A stretch of DNA of 44,014 nt. It comes from a virus. Each line of letters opens with the position of its first letter. Position 1 is the stretch's first letter. The notes below the pieces were generated by a model. It had not been told where the DNA came from, ran no database searches, and saw nothing but the letters and a program-made list of their open reading frames with translations. A program made the position numbers and the translations under genes. The stretch spans positions 1 to 44,014 of the IMG/VR virus record IMGVR_UViG_3300035698_004334; one strand, written 5' to 3'. Shown piece by piece: positions 38,018 through 43,996 of the stretch.

Positions 38018-38209
38018 TTTTCTTTCTTGTAGGCTTTTTTCGTTAAAGTATTTGCGAGGATTGCCACACATCGCACAACTGCATATGGTTCTTATTCCCC
38101 TGTCTGCATACCATTTGGAATGAGTTTCGCTAGAAGACCTTTTAGCCTTCTGGTATAATTTTTTCCAAATGCGTTTCTTGTGGTGGATTCTTCCTGCTCT
38201 TATACTCAT
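37976..38209 (-). CDS. Small basic CxCxxC protein
   Basis: A 77-residue protein with CSCAMCGNPRK near residue 43, a pattern I recall from short phage and bacterial proteins of unknown function. The last 14 codons lie inside tRNA-Pro(CGG), so the natural C-terminus may have been replaced when the tRNA arrived. Confidence 0.65.
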   Translation of the reverse strand: MSIRAGRIHHKKRIWKKLYQKAKRSSSETHSKWYADRGIRTICSCAMCGNPRKYFNEKSLQERKQGVGKSGNPLHSE

Positions 38210-38230
38210 ACTTGCCTTTCTTTTAATAAT

Positions 38231-38926
38231 TCATAACTCTACGTGCGGAGTTGATAATTGCACAATCCTATCTAATCCTATTGCAATCTCAAACACTTTT
38301 GTATCATCTGAATAATCATCTGAATAATCATTTCGGATTGATAACGATGCAACCTCTCTCCATTCGTCGTCGACAAGAGCTTCGATATCAAGCGTAGATT
38401 CTGAATATCCCGGGAGTCTTTCACTGTGTACTAATCGCGTTTGTCTTCGGGTAATTCGTTCAATTTCAAGTTGCAAATCGGGTAATAGAATCGACCGATA
38501 ATCATTTTTTGTTGATATTGAATAAATGCATTGGAATTCTAATTGCCAAAATTCTAAAAACCTAAGTTTGTTAGCGGTTGCACCGTCGGATAATTCTCTT
38601 CTAAAAGATTTCCCGGATTGCCAAACACACAAAGGAAGCTTTGCTTTTGAATCAATTGCTGCTAAGTAACTCGATTTAGTAGTCTCTGGACGAAGCATTA
38701 ATGCTTCGTCAAATGCAATATGATTTGTAACAAATACATCTTTATCTGTATACGAATCCGAAACATACTTGGTCGGAATTAACAATGGGCCTTCTGTTCG
38801 CATAAATTGCCATGCCTTATTAGCCTCCGCAAGCTTCTTTTGGACGACATAGGACATTCTGGCAATGAACATTTCACGAAGATTTATTTCTTCTTCTGTC
38901 CAAAATCTGAGGCCTCCGGAGGCCAT
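38231..38926 (-). CDS. Glycyl-tRNA synthetase-like class II aaRS core
   Basis: A 231-residue protein. MLRPETTKSSY, then KLPLCVWQSGKSFRRELSDG (motif 2 with the ATP-binding FRRE), then LRFLEFWQLEFQCIYS, match GlyRS (LRPETAQG ... KLPFAAAQIGNSFRNE ... REFTMAEIEHF). Motif 3 is VFEIAIGLDRIVQL near the C-terminus (G-x-x-R Arg). The anticodon-binding domain of GlyRS is absent. It could charge tRNA, or act in another adenylation reaction. It lies in the middle of the phage tRNA region. Confidence 0.8.
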   Translation of the reverse strand: MASGGLRFWTEEEINLREMFIARMSYVVQKKLAEANKAWQFMRTEGPLLIPTKYVSDSYTDKDVFVTNHIAFDEALMLRPETTKSSYLAAIDSKAKLPLCVWQSGKSFRRELSDGATANKLRFLEFWQLEFQCIYSISTKNDYRSILLPDLQLEIERITRRQTRLVHSERLPGYSESTLDIEALVDDEWREVASLSIRNDYSDDYSDDTKVFEIAIGLDRIVQLSTPHVEL

Positions 38927-38962
38927 ACAATGCTTTACTCATTTTGTTTTCTTTCTAGTGTT

Positions 38963-39005
38963 TGGTGGGGCAGATGGATTCGAACCAACTCACCTTAAGG
39001 AATAG
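38963..39005 (-). pseudogene. 3' half of a tRNA
   Basis: T arm GTTGG-TTCGAAT-CCATC (one mismatch), acceptor strand CTGCCCC, A73 and CCA, directly downstream of the CCA of tRNA-Tyr. No 5' half is found nearby. Confidence 0.65.
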
Positions 39006-39090
39006 TGGTGCGCCGAGAAAGATTTGCACTCTCAAAGCTAATAAGCGACGGATTTACAGTCCGTGGGGTTCACTAATACCCAGCCGACGC
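39006..39090 (-). tRNA. tRNA-Tyr(GUA)
   Basis: Class II: acceptor GCGTCGG/TCGGCGC, anticodon arm ACGGA-CTGTAAA-TCCGT, long variable arm, encoded CCA. Confidence 0.9.
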
Positions 39091-39233
39091 AGAAGATTCT
39101 TAATGTTATTATTCAACTAACTTAACTTTGCTAACATGAAGAAACATTTCTCTCTAGTCTATCTAAAGTTTTCTGATTATACATTTCTTCAAATTTAGCT
39201 AGGCAACAAGCGAAATAACAACGTTTCTGTCAA

Positions 39234-39350
39234 CTATGGTAAGAACAAGTTGTAGTTGTAGTTGGATATATTGTTACCCGTCAAATTGTCTATTAGAGCA
39301 AATGCAGGATATACCTGTGTTATCGGCCCACTAGCTGTATTTGGTAGTTA
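39234..39350 (-). pseudogene. Possible fragment of a structural gene
   Basis: An open stretch without a start codon reads PNTASGPITQVYPAFALIDN then LTGNNISNYNYNLFLP and TAG. The composition is like phage fibre proteins. The rest of the 39.09-39.35 kb gap holds nothing else I can support. Confidence 0.3.
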
Positions 39351-39352
39351 AT

Positions 39353-39390
39353 TGGTCTAGGTAGTAAGATTTGAATCTTACTACAGGAAA
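39353..39390 (-). pseudogene. 3' half of a split tRNA-Pro
   Basis: T arm with ATTCAAAT loop, acceptor strand TACCTAG, A73 and CCA, directly downstream of the CCA of intact tRNA-Pro(UGG). Its acceptor strand pairs 7/7 with CTAGGTA of the 5' half at 39592-39632. Confidence 0.75.
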
Positions 39391-39470
39391 TGGTCGGGGA
39401 TGTAGGATTCAAACCTACGAAACCTCCCGCTCCCAAAGCGGGCGCTCTAATCAGACTGAGCTAATCCCCG
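39391..39470 (-). tRNA. tRNA-Pro(UGG)
   Basis: Acceptor CGGGGAT/ATCCCCG, D arm GCTC/GAGC, anticodon arm CCCGC-TTTGGGA-GCGGG, encoded CCA. It lies between the halves of a second tRNA-Pro(UGG). Confidence 0.95.
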
Positions 39471-39485
39471 TTAAACTTGTGATTA

Positions 39486-39602
39486 TTATATGTAATAATG
39501 ATCTAAAAAACTTGTCTTTGATGTTATACGTCTTCTCATTGTTTCGTGGCCTATTCCGTATGCTTCTGATGCAAAAGAAACTGCGTTTCCGTTCCAAAGC
39601 AA
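39486..39602 (-). pseudogene. Homing endonuclease remnant (NUMOD/IENR-like end)
   Basis: The frame read from a TTG at 39602 gives WNGNAVSFASEAYGIGHETM then RRRITSKTSFLDHYYI and TAA. The S-x-x-EA-x-G-I-x-x-x-T-x-RRI ... F-x-x-YYI pattern is that of the DNA-binding repeats at the C-terminus of homing endonucleases. It starts inside the 5' half of the split tRNA-Pro; the nuclease domain is gone. Confidence 0.55.
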
Positions 39603-39632
39603 GCACTCTTGACCAGACTGAGCTATACCTAG
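39592..39632 (-). pseudogene. 5' half of a split tRNA-Pro(UGG)
   Basis: Acceptor CTAGGTA, TA, D arm GCTC-...-GAGT, anticodon stem CTTGC and loop TTTGGAA (anticodon UGG), after which the sequence becomes the endonuclease remnant. The 3' half is at 39353-39390. Confidence 0.75.
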
Positions 39633-39646
39633 ATATATTTTTTTAA

Positions 39647-39690
39647 TCAATAGTGTCCCCCGGGGGTTATTGCACCCTAGCGTTTCAATG
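39647..39690 (-). pseudogene. Possible further tRNA 3' remnant
   Basis: GGG-TGCAATA-ACCC followed by CCGGGGG-A-CA resembles the T arm and acceptor end of the CAU tRNA at 33865; no 5' part is present. Confidence 0.3.
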
Positions 39691-39801
39691 ATTTGGGTAT
39701 GCTATTTTTCTCCATTCAGTTATTTGTTATAGTGTATTTCAAGCTTAACTATAACAGACAACTTGCAACTATGCAAGACGGGACATAAAATAAATTAATT
39801 G

Positions 39802-39872
39802 GTGGCAGCACACCATGGTTTCGGGTTTAGGTGATCGTTAAGCTATCCGAGCACCTTACCTGCGCCACGACT
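39802..39872 (-). pseudogene. Degenerate tRNA-like sequence
   Basis: It ends CTGCC-A-CCA and contains AGGTG/CACCT and GAT/ATC stems, but acceptor pairing is poor and neither T loop nor anticodon loop is standard. Confidence 0.3.
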
Positions 39873-39927
39873 TTACAGAAAATATCAACCGGTGTATTCC
39901 GTGTAACTGCCTTATTGTCTTTTTAAA

Positions 39928-40566
39928 TTAAAATACAGATGGATCAACTTTGTCTGGATCTATAGAATAATCCATATGTTTATCCTTGTTGAACCAATTA
40001 TAAAAAGGATCGATGATTACTACCTGGCTGCCACGGTTCATGAAGTTCTCGCCATGCATGTCTAGAAGATTACGATTCTGTTGGAACAATTCAAAGACTG
40101 ACTGTAGGTCAGTGTCTTCTGTTACGTAAGAAGGATCTTTTTGCCAGTTAGAATATTCTACGTAGAATGCAGCATTGGCCGCAGAAGGTGGACGACTAGA
40201 TGCGGTAGGGTCAAGCTTCTCTAACCTAATAGCGTATACCATAGGTGTGATCTTCACAACCTTTCCTTTAATCTTCGGGACGTATTTGTTTCCTTGGTTC
40301 TGCATACAAAACTTTATCCAACGTATGTATGCCGAGTCTTTCATAAAGACTTTTAACACATACGGATATTTGTCATTGCTAAACACAGATGCATATCTTC
40401 CTCTACTAACATGATTGAATCCATGTTTGGGAAGAACGTCGGTTAATACCCTCATCCATGAATTATCTCTAGTATCAACGCTAGTAACTTGTTTCGATAA
40501 TTCTTTTCGAACAGTTGTTAGATCTTCTGGATTCTTTAGTTCTAAGATGATATCGTTAATTTTCAT
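39928..40566 (-). CDS. Protein kinase-like phage protein
   Basis: A 212-residue protein. GRYASVFSNDKYPYVLKVFM has the glycine-loop and VAIK-type Lys; NLLDMHGENFMNRGSQVVII-DPF is like the catalytic loop (H-G-x-N) and the Mg-binding D of kinases and aminoglycoside phosphotransferases. From memory, similar short kinase-like proteins occur in T4-like marine phages. The catalytic Asp of HRD is replaced by Gly-Glu, so activity is uncertain. Confidence 0.7.
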   Translation of the reverse strand: MKINDIILELKNPEDLTTVRKELSKQVTSVDTRDNSWMRVLTDVLPKHGFNHVSRGRYASVFSNDKYPYVLKVFMKDSAYIRWIKFCMQNQGNKYVPKIKGKVVKITPMVYAIRLEKLDPTASSRPPSAANAAFYVEYSNWQKDPSYVTEDTDLQSVFELFQQNRNLLDMHGENFMNRGSQVVIIDPFYNWFNKDKHMDYSIDPDKVDPSVF

Positions 40567-40667
40567 TATGCGCCTTGTTATAGAAGTTGCTTGTCAACTA
40601 TGTGTATTTACCAAAAGAATAAAAACAAAAGGAAGAAAGATACACGTACTACAACAAGTCGCATAAT

Positions 40668-40757
40668 TGGAGGAAGGCGGGTGCAATCGAAGCCCAAGCT
40701 GTTACGCTCGCACGGTTTTCAAGACCGGCCCGGTGTCGCCTGTCCGGCTCACCTTCC
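40668..40757 (-). tRNA. tRNA-Ser(UGA)
   Basis: Class II: acceptor GGAAGGT/GCCTTCC, anticodon arm CCGGT-CTTGAAA-ACCGT, long variable arm, encoded CCA. Position 73 is U instead of the usual G of Ser tRNAs. Confidence 0.88.
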
Positions 40758-40782
40758 ATGTTTGTGTTGTTTGTTTAGAAAT

Positions 40783-40859
40783 TGGGGAGAATAGAGGGAT
40801 TCGAACCCTCTAGCACAAAATTCACAGTTTTGCCGCGCACCTCGTTGCGTTTACCCTCC
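40783..40859 (-). tRNA. tRNA-His(GUG)
   Basis: Acceptor GAGGGTA/TATTCTC with an encoded extra G at -1 opposite C73, both His hallmarks; anticodon arm CAAAA-CTGTGAA-TTTTG; encoded CCA. Confidence 0.93.
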
Positions 40860-40925
40860 ATATAATAATTGATCAGGAGCACTGATTTGATACAGTTCTC
40901 TGCGGTATTCACCGCTCGTGCTCAT
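40851..40925 (-). CDS. 24-residue peptide overlapping tRNA-His
   Basis: ORF MSTSGEYRRELYQISAPDQL then LYGG. CAGGAG lies 8 nt before the ATG, a near-ideal ribosome binding site. Its last 3 codons overlap the 5' end of tRNA-His. Short, so tentative. Confidence 0.45.
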   Translation of the reverse strand: MSTSGEYRRELYQISAPDQLLYGG

Positions 40926-40959
40926 TGCACCAACTCCTGTAAACTTGATTCTAGATAAA

Positions 40960-41035
40960 GGTTGCGGAGGTAGGAATTGCACCTACGTAGACAGATATAT
41001 GAGACCTGTTGGAGAAAACTAGCACCCTCCCCGCG
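40960..41035 (-). tRNA. Initiator-like tRNA-Met (CAU)
   Basis: It begins CGCGGGG and ends CTCCGCA-A-CC, giving the C1-A72 mismatch that marks bacterial initiator tRNA; anticodon arm CAGGT-CTCATAT-ATCTG. The three G-C pairs of the initiator anticodon stem are not kept, the T loop is TGCAATT, and the end reads ACCT instead of ACCA. Confidence 0.7.
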
Positions 41036-41052
41036 TTATTCTTTGTTAAATT

Positions 41053-41129
41053 TGGTGAACCCTGATGGATTTGAACCACCGACGCCCTCCTCTTCAGGGA
41101 AGCGCTCTACCAGACTGAGCTAAGGATTC
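41053..41129 (-). tRNA. tRNA-Phe(GAA)
   Basis: Acceptor GAATCCT/AGGGTTC, D arm GCTC/GAGC, anticodon arm CTTCC-CTGAAGA-GGAGG, encoded CCA. Confidence 0.92.
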
Positions 41130-41230
41130 AGTTATCTCCCGGAGGACTTGCCCCTGCCTCCTTCCTCGCCATCAACTACGCAAGTTGATGACAAGAGTAT
41201 TTCGTGGTTTAGCTACATAGGCTAAACAAA
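41130..41230 (-). other. Hairpin-rich spacer
   Basis: GTTTAGC-CTATGTA-GCTAAAC and CATCAAC-TTGCGTA-GTTGATG are perfect stems. The second has a 7-nt loop like an anticodon arm (GCG), but no acceptor or T arm fits. It may be a decayed tRNA. Confidence 0.35.
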
Positions 41231-41235
41231 ATGGC

Positions 41236-41312
41236 GGCTCGGATCGGAATCGAACCGACTTTGCTTGCGCGGCGCATCGACAATGCGCTGACCTCCCATT
41301 GGCCGACCGAGC
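41236..41312 (-). tRNA. Class II tRNA with Asp anticodon (GUC)
   Basis: Acceptor GGCTCGG/CCGAGCC, anticodon arm GCGCA-TTGTCGA-TGCGC (GUC), G73, encoded CCA. The variable region is 12 nt (CGCGCAAGCAAA) and the D region (CGGCCAATGGGAGGTC) is Ser-like, unlike normal Asp tRNAs. Confidence 0.82.
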
Positions 41313-41328
41313 CTTAAATTGTTGGGTA

Positions 41329-41420
41329 CGACTTATTCATCGAGGTTCTAGCCTCGATGGGGTGCTGGACGCCTAGGCCTACATGCACTTACTAGAATAA
41401 GTGAATATCTGCCTGCGTCA
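41329..41420. repeat. Two perfect hairpins
   Basis: CATCGAGG-CTAGAA-CCTCGATG and CACTTA-TTCTAG-TAAGTG. No ORF or tRNA fits. They could be terminators or processing sites downstream of the small membrane protein gene. Confidence 0.5.
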
Positions 41421-41432
41421 CCGAGATATATA

Positions 41433-41567
41433 TTAAAAAATTAGTATTGCAGCAACAATTGCTACTATAGCATATCCAAGGATTGATGCTCGGATATAAA
41501 ACTGACTTCCGTTGTTTCCAAAAGAATATGTTTCATTCGTAATATAACGCCATGCTGCCTTAATCAT
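41433..41567 (-). CDS. 44-residue membrane protein
   Basis: ORF starting at 41567 (MIKAAWRYITNETYSFGNNG) with a C-terminal membrane helix (LGYAIVAIVAAILIF). GAAAGAAAC lies upstream. It fills the gap after tRNA-Ser(GCU). Confidence 0.6.
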   Translation of the reverse strand: MIKAAWRYITNETYSFGNNGSQFYIRASILGYAIVAIVAAILIF

Positions 41568-41585
41568 TTTTGTTTCTTTCTTTAT

Positions 41586-41672
41586 TGGCGGATAGTGAAG
41601 GATTCGAACCTTCGAAGGTGTTACCCTTACGGATTAGCAATCCGCTGCCGTCGACCACTTGGCTAACTATCC
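41586..41672 (-). tRNA. tRNA-Ser(GCU)
   Basis: Class II: acceptor GGATAGT/ACTATCC, anticodon arm GCGGA-TTGCTAA-TCCGT, long variable arm, G73, encoded CCA. Shares 24 identical nt with the UGU tRNA at 29303. Confidence 0.95.
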
Positions 41673-41682
41673 GTATTTTGTT

Positions 41683-42228
41683 TTAGTTGCTATCCATCAT
41701 CTCTGAATTTTCAGTAAACCCGGCAGCAATCATCTTCTTTTTTGCTTCATCAAGTGTTAAATTTTCATCGATTTCGTAACAACTTTCCATCGTCTCAAAC
41801 GTAGCCACATCCGCGGGTGGATCTATATGGCTATGTTGATCCCACATATACCCTTCTCGATCGTAGTATTCCTTTGGAGTAAGATACATCAGTAATTCCG
41901 CGTCCACTAGGACTATAGCAAAGTAATAATCAGTTGGAGACACAAATGTAGAGATCATATCGCTAATCAAGTGTTCGCCTTCTTCTACTTCAAATTCATT
42001 CTTGTAATCATACCATGGCGTGTTAGGATCACCCCACGGTGCCTGATATGAAAATGTAACATTATTTCCTGCATCTACGTTAGCCAATACCGGAATATGA
42101 GGCGATGCAAAAACAACATCATCAATCTGGTTCCAAGTAAAATCAACAACTTCGTATTCTTCGTTTGCAAAAGATATAATGCCAGGAAAGGCTTTTTCAA
42201 ATTCGTTATTAATCCCTTGATTGTTCAT
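41683..42228 (-). CDS. Hypothetical acidic protein
   Basis: A 181-residue protein from the ATG at 42228 (MNNQGINNEFEKAFPGIISF), with AGAGGCAACA upstream. Aromatic, beta-rich middle (FSYQAPWGDPNTPWYDYKNE) and a helical C-terminus (LTLDEAKKKMIAAGF). No family recognised. Confidence 0.7.
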   Translation of the reverse strand: MNNQGINNEFEKAFPGIISFANEEYEVVDFTWNQIDDVVFASPHIPVLANVDAGNNVTFSYQAPWGDPNTPWYDYKNEFEVEEGEHLISDMISTFVSPTDYYFAIVLVDAELLMYLTPKEYYDREGYMWDQHSHIDPPADVATFETMESCYEIDENLTLDEAKKKMIAAGFTENSEMMDSN

Positions 42229-42304
42229 TGTTGCCTCTACCTTTGTTAAAATGGTATTATTTTGCACAAGATATGGATTTGTTGTAAATCCATATCTCCA
42301 AATT

Positions 42305-42380
42305 TGGCTGACTTACTAGGGCTCGAACCTAGGACCGTCTGGGTAACAACCAGATGCTCTACCAACTGAGCTATAAGCCA
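42305..42380 (-). tRNA. tRNA-Asn(GUU)
   Basis: Acceptor TGGCTTA/TAAGTCA, D arm GCTC/GAGC, anticodon arm TCTGG-TTGTTAC-CCAGA, G73, encoded CCA. Confidence 0.93.
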
Positions 42381-42399
42381 AAATTCTAGTAGTTGTCCG

Positions 42400-43082
42400 G
42401 GGAGTAGCCCGGTCCTTCTAAGAACGAGATCCTAGATATGCTTCAATGTACACCACCAACATGTTAACGTCTCCTGTCATCCAGAAGATATATGGAACCG
42501 TGTCCTAGAGTCGAACTAGGCATTGTCCGTACAGGGCTCGCCCCGGACTATTATTGATTCTAACCGCCCCACGGCAGTACTACACGGTATAAAACTCGTA
42601 AAACTTGTAAAACAACCCAACCTCTTTGTTTTACGTGTGCGTTTAGTCCTTCTTTACTAAACTCCTAAGATCTCTGCGACTTATGAACATTAATCCAATG
42701 TTCTGCGCCTAGTAAATTTGATGCCTATAAAGGCAAACTTAATGGTTGTTCGCTTTAGAAATAATCACGTACAGCCCCACACTCCGCCTACATGATGGTC
42801 TTCCTCGTTCTCTGAGTTAGATAAATCTAACTCCAACTGTTCGGTTGTTTTTGATACAGTGATGACCTTGCCATGATTGAAGAAAGTCAATCAACTTATA
42901 AATTAGTAACGGTTGTTTATTAGTGGCTTTATGTTCCCTCCGTCTTTTTAGGGTGCAACCACTGAGCAAAATTAACTTGCTCTATTAGATTTTACTAATT
43001 GCGTTACCACCGCAATGTTCATCCCTAACCCGCCCGTTTAGTTTTTAAAGTGGACTAGCAGCCTCGTTCCGCGTCCCACTGT
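42400..43082 (-). ncRNA. Long structured non-coding RNA candidate
   Basis: About 680 nt without a credible gene, starting at a strong promoter (43089-43117). Dense perfect hairpins: TTGCG/CGCAA near 43010, GAGCAA/TTGCTC near 42970, GAGTTAGA/TCTAACTC near 42826, GAACATT/AATGTTC near 42695, GTTTAGT/ACTAAAC near 42655. Near its 3' end is a tRNA-like structure with CCA (42493-42588). Same design as 23345-24277; a giant phage RNA is the best guess. Confidence 0.5.
42493..42588 (-). ncRNA. tRNA-like structure with CCA and long variable arm
   Basis: The acceptor ACCGTGT/ACACGGT pairs 7/7, followed by U73 and CCA; T arm CCTAG-TTCGACT-CTAGG; D-like hairpin ACTGCC/GGCGGT; long arm GTCCG-GGGCGAGCCC-...-CGGAC. 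The anticodon arm is degenerate with no clear U33, so no amino acid can be assigned. Confidence 0.55.
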
Positions 43083-43088
43083 GTATAC

Positions 43089-43117
43089 ATAGTAACAAGC
43101 TTTGTTCTCTATGTCAA
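43089..43117 (-). promoter_or_regulatory. Early promoter of the second long RNA
   Basis: TTGACA, 17 nt, TACTAT, pointing into the gene-free region. Confidence 0.65.
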
Positions 43118-43180
43118 CACCTTTTTTGCAACTTTGTTTTTTTAGGTTTGAGCGTCTGTTGCCTTGCTCAATGTTTCAAC

Positions 43181-43208
43181 ATATTAGCATCGTTATCATT
43201 GTCGTCAA
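43181..43208 (-). promoter_or_regulatory. Second early promoter upstream of the long RNA
   Basis: TTGACG, 16 nt, TAATAT; about 90 bp upstream of the first. Confidence 0.5.
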
Positions 43209-43221
43209 CCACAAAACAAAA

Positions 43222-43245
43222 AAATCCTCAGAATTTTTAAGTTCC
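43222..43245 (-). terminator. Probable terminator of 43286-43468
   Basis: Imperfect stem AAAATTC-TGA-GGATTTT followed by a T run on the minus strand, 40 nt after the stop codon. Confidence 0.5.
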
Positions 43246-43285
43246 AAGGAGTAAAGTTGTTTTTTTTAGAATGTGCTGTTACGTG

Positions 43286-43468
43286 TTAATCACGCCAACC
43301 TTCTTTAACTTTACTCCTCATAATGTGCATACCAGGATTCTGATTGCTCACATTTGATTCGACTTGACTAAAATCATAACGATCTTGCCATGCCTTATCA
43401 GAAATCGCAGATATGGTCCCTGTCGAAATTCTGGTCTCGCATTTTAATGATCGTGATATGAGTTGCAT
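43286..43468 (-). CDS. Small hypothetical protein
   Basis: A 60-residue protein (MQLISRSLKCETRISTGTIS) with AAGGAC upstream and a late promoter at 43506-43513. No family recognised. Confidence 0.65.
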   Translation of the reverse strand: MQLISRSLKCETRISTGTISAISDKAWQDRYDFSQVESNVSNQNPGMHIMRSKVKEGWRD

Positions 43469-43505
43469 GTTTGTCCTTTTATTTAACTATGATGTATTAT
43501 AGTTT

Positions 43506-43513
43506 TATTTATC
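43506..43513 (-). promoter_or_regulatory. Late promoter GATAAATA
   Basis: 37 nt before the ATG at 43468. Confidence 0.55.
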
Positions 43514-43531
43514 ATCTAAGTCTATATAGAA

Positions 43532-43996
43532 TTAATAAGTTTTGTCTTTAAAGAAGATTTTTTTGAATTCTTCTTCAGAAGCTCCGTATCGCATAACAAA
43601 CATAAATCGCTCATCTGGTCTATTAAAAAAAGCATAATTAATGAATGTAAAATAATCAAGTTCTTGTCCAGCAATTATCCAGTTAACTGATTTACTTCTC
43701 ATAGCAATATGCGCCGGGCCATCTAGTCTATGGAGAGTACCGTGGCAAAACCATGAATATGTCTGATCGATAATCCGGGCCGGGCCGTCTTCTCTGTGTT
43801 GTTTGTCATTTACCCACCATTGTTTGTCGCCATCTGCATGAATAATAGCCGGTCCGTCTTCTCTGTGAAGCTCGCCGTTTAGAAACCACTCCCTTGTGCC
43901 AGTTGAATAGATAACAGCCGGGCCATCTTCTCTATGGAATTGCCCATCTGAATTACGATATACACTTATGCCGTCAGCACCAATCTCTTTTGTCAT
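43532..43996 (-). CDS. HREDGPA-repeat protein
   Basis: A 154-residue protein with four tandem ~20-residue repeats (FHREDGPAVIY, LHREDGPAIIH, QHREDGPARII, LHRLDGPAHIA) and a unique C-terminus (AFFNRPDERFMFVMRYGASE). The repeats resemble MORN/YwqK-type strand-turn units. It is related to 20774-21235, and both have a similar EEExxxR...K-type end. Role unknown. Confidence 0.78.
   Translation of the reverse strand: MTKEIGADGISVYRNSDGQFHREDGPAVIYSTGTREWFLNGELHREDGPAIIHADGDKQWWVNDKQHREDGPARIIDQTYSWFCHGTLHRLDGPAHIAMRSKSVNWIIAGQELDYFTFINYAFFNRPDERFMFVMRYGASEEEFKKIFFKDKTY

Noticed and set aside
37855-38076. A 73-codon protein frame
   Set aside because: The frame runs through tRNA-Pro(CGG) and a tRNA-like element and has the AGSNPASLT pattern typical of translated tRNA.
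42493-43082. tmRNA
   Set aside because: There is a tRNA-like end, but no recognisable tag reading frame, and the acceptor 5' strand lies directly next to the tRNA-like domain and not hundreds of bases upstream.
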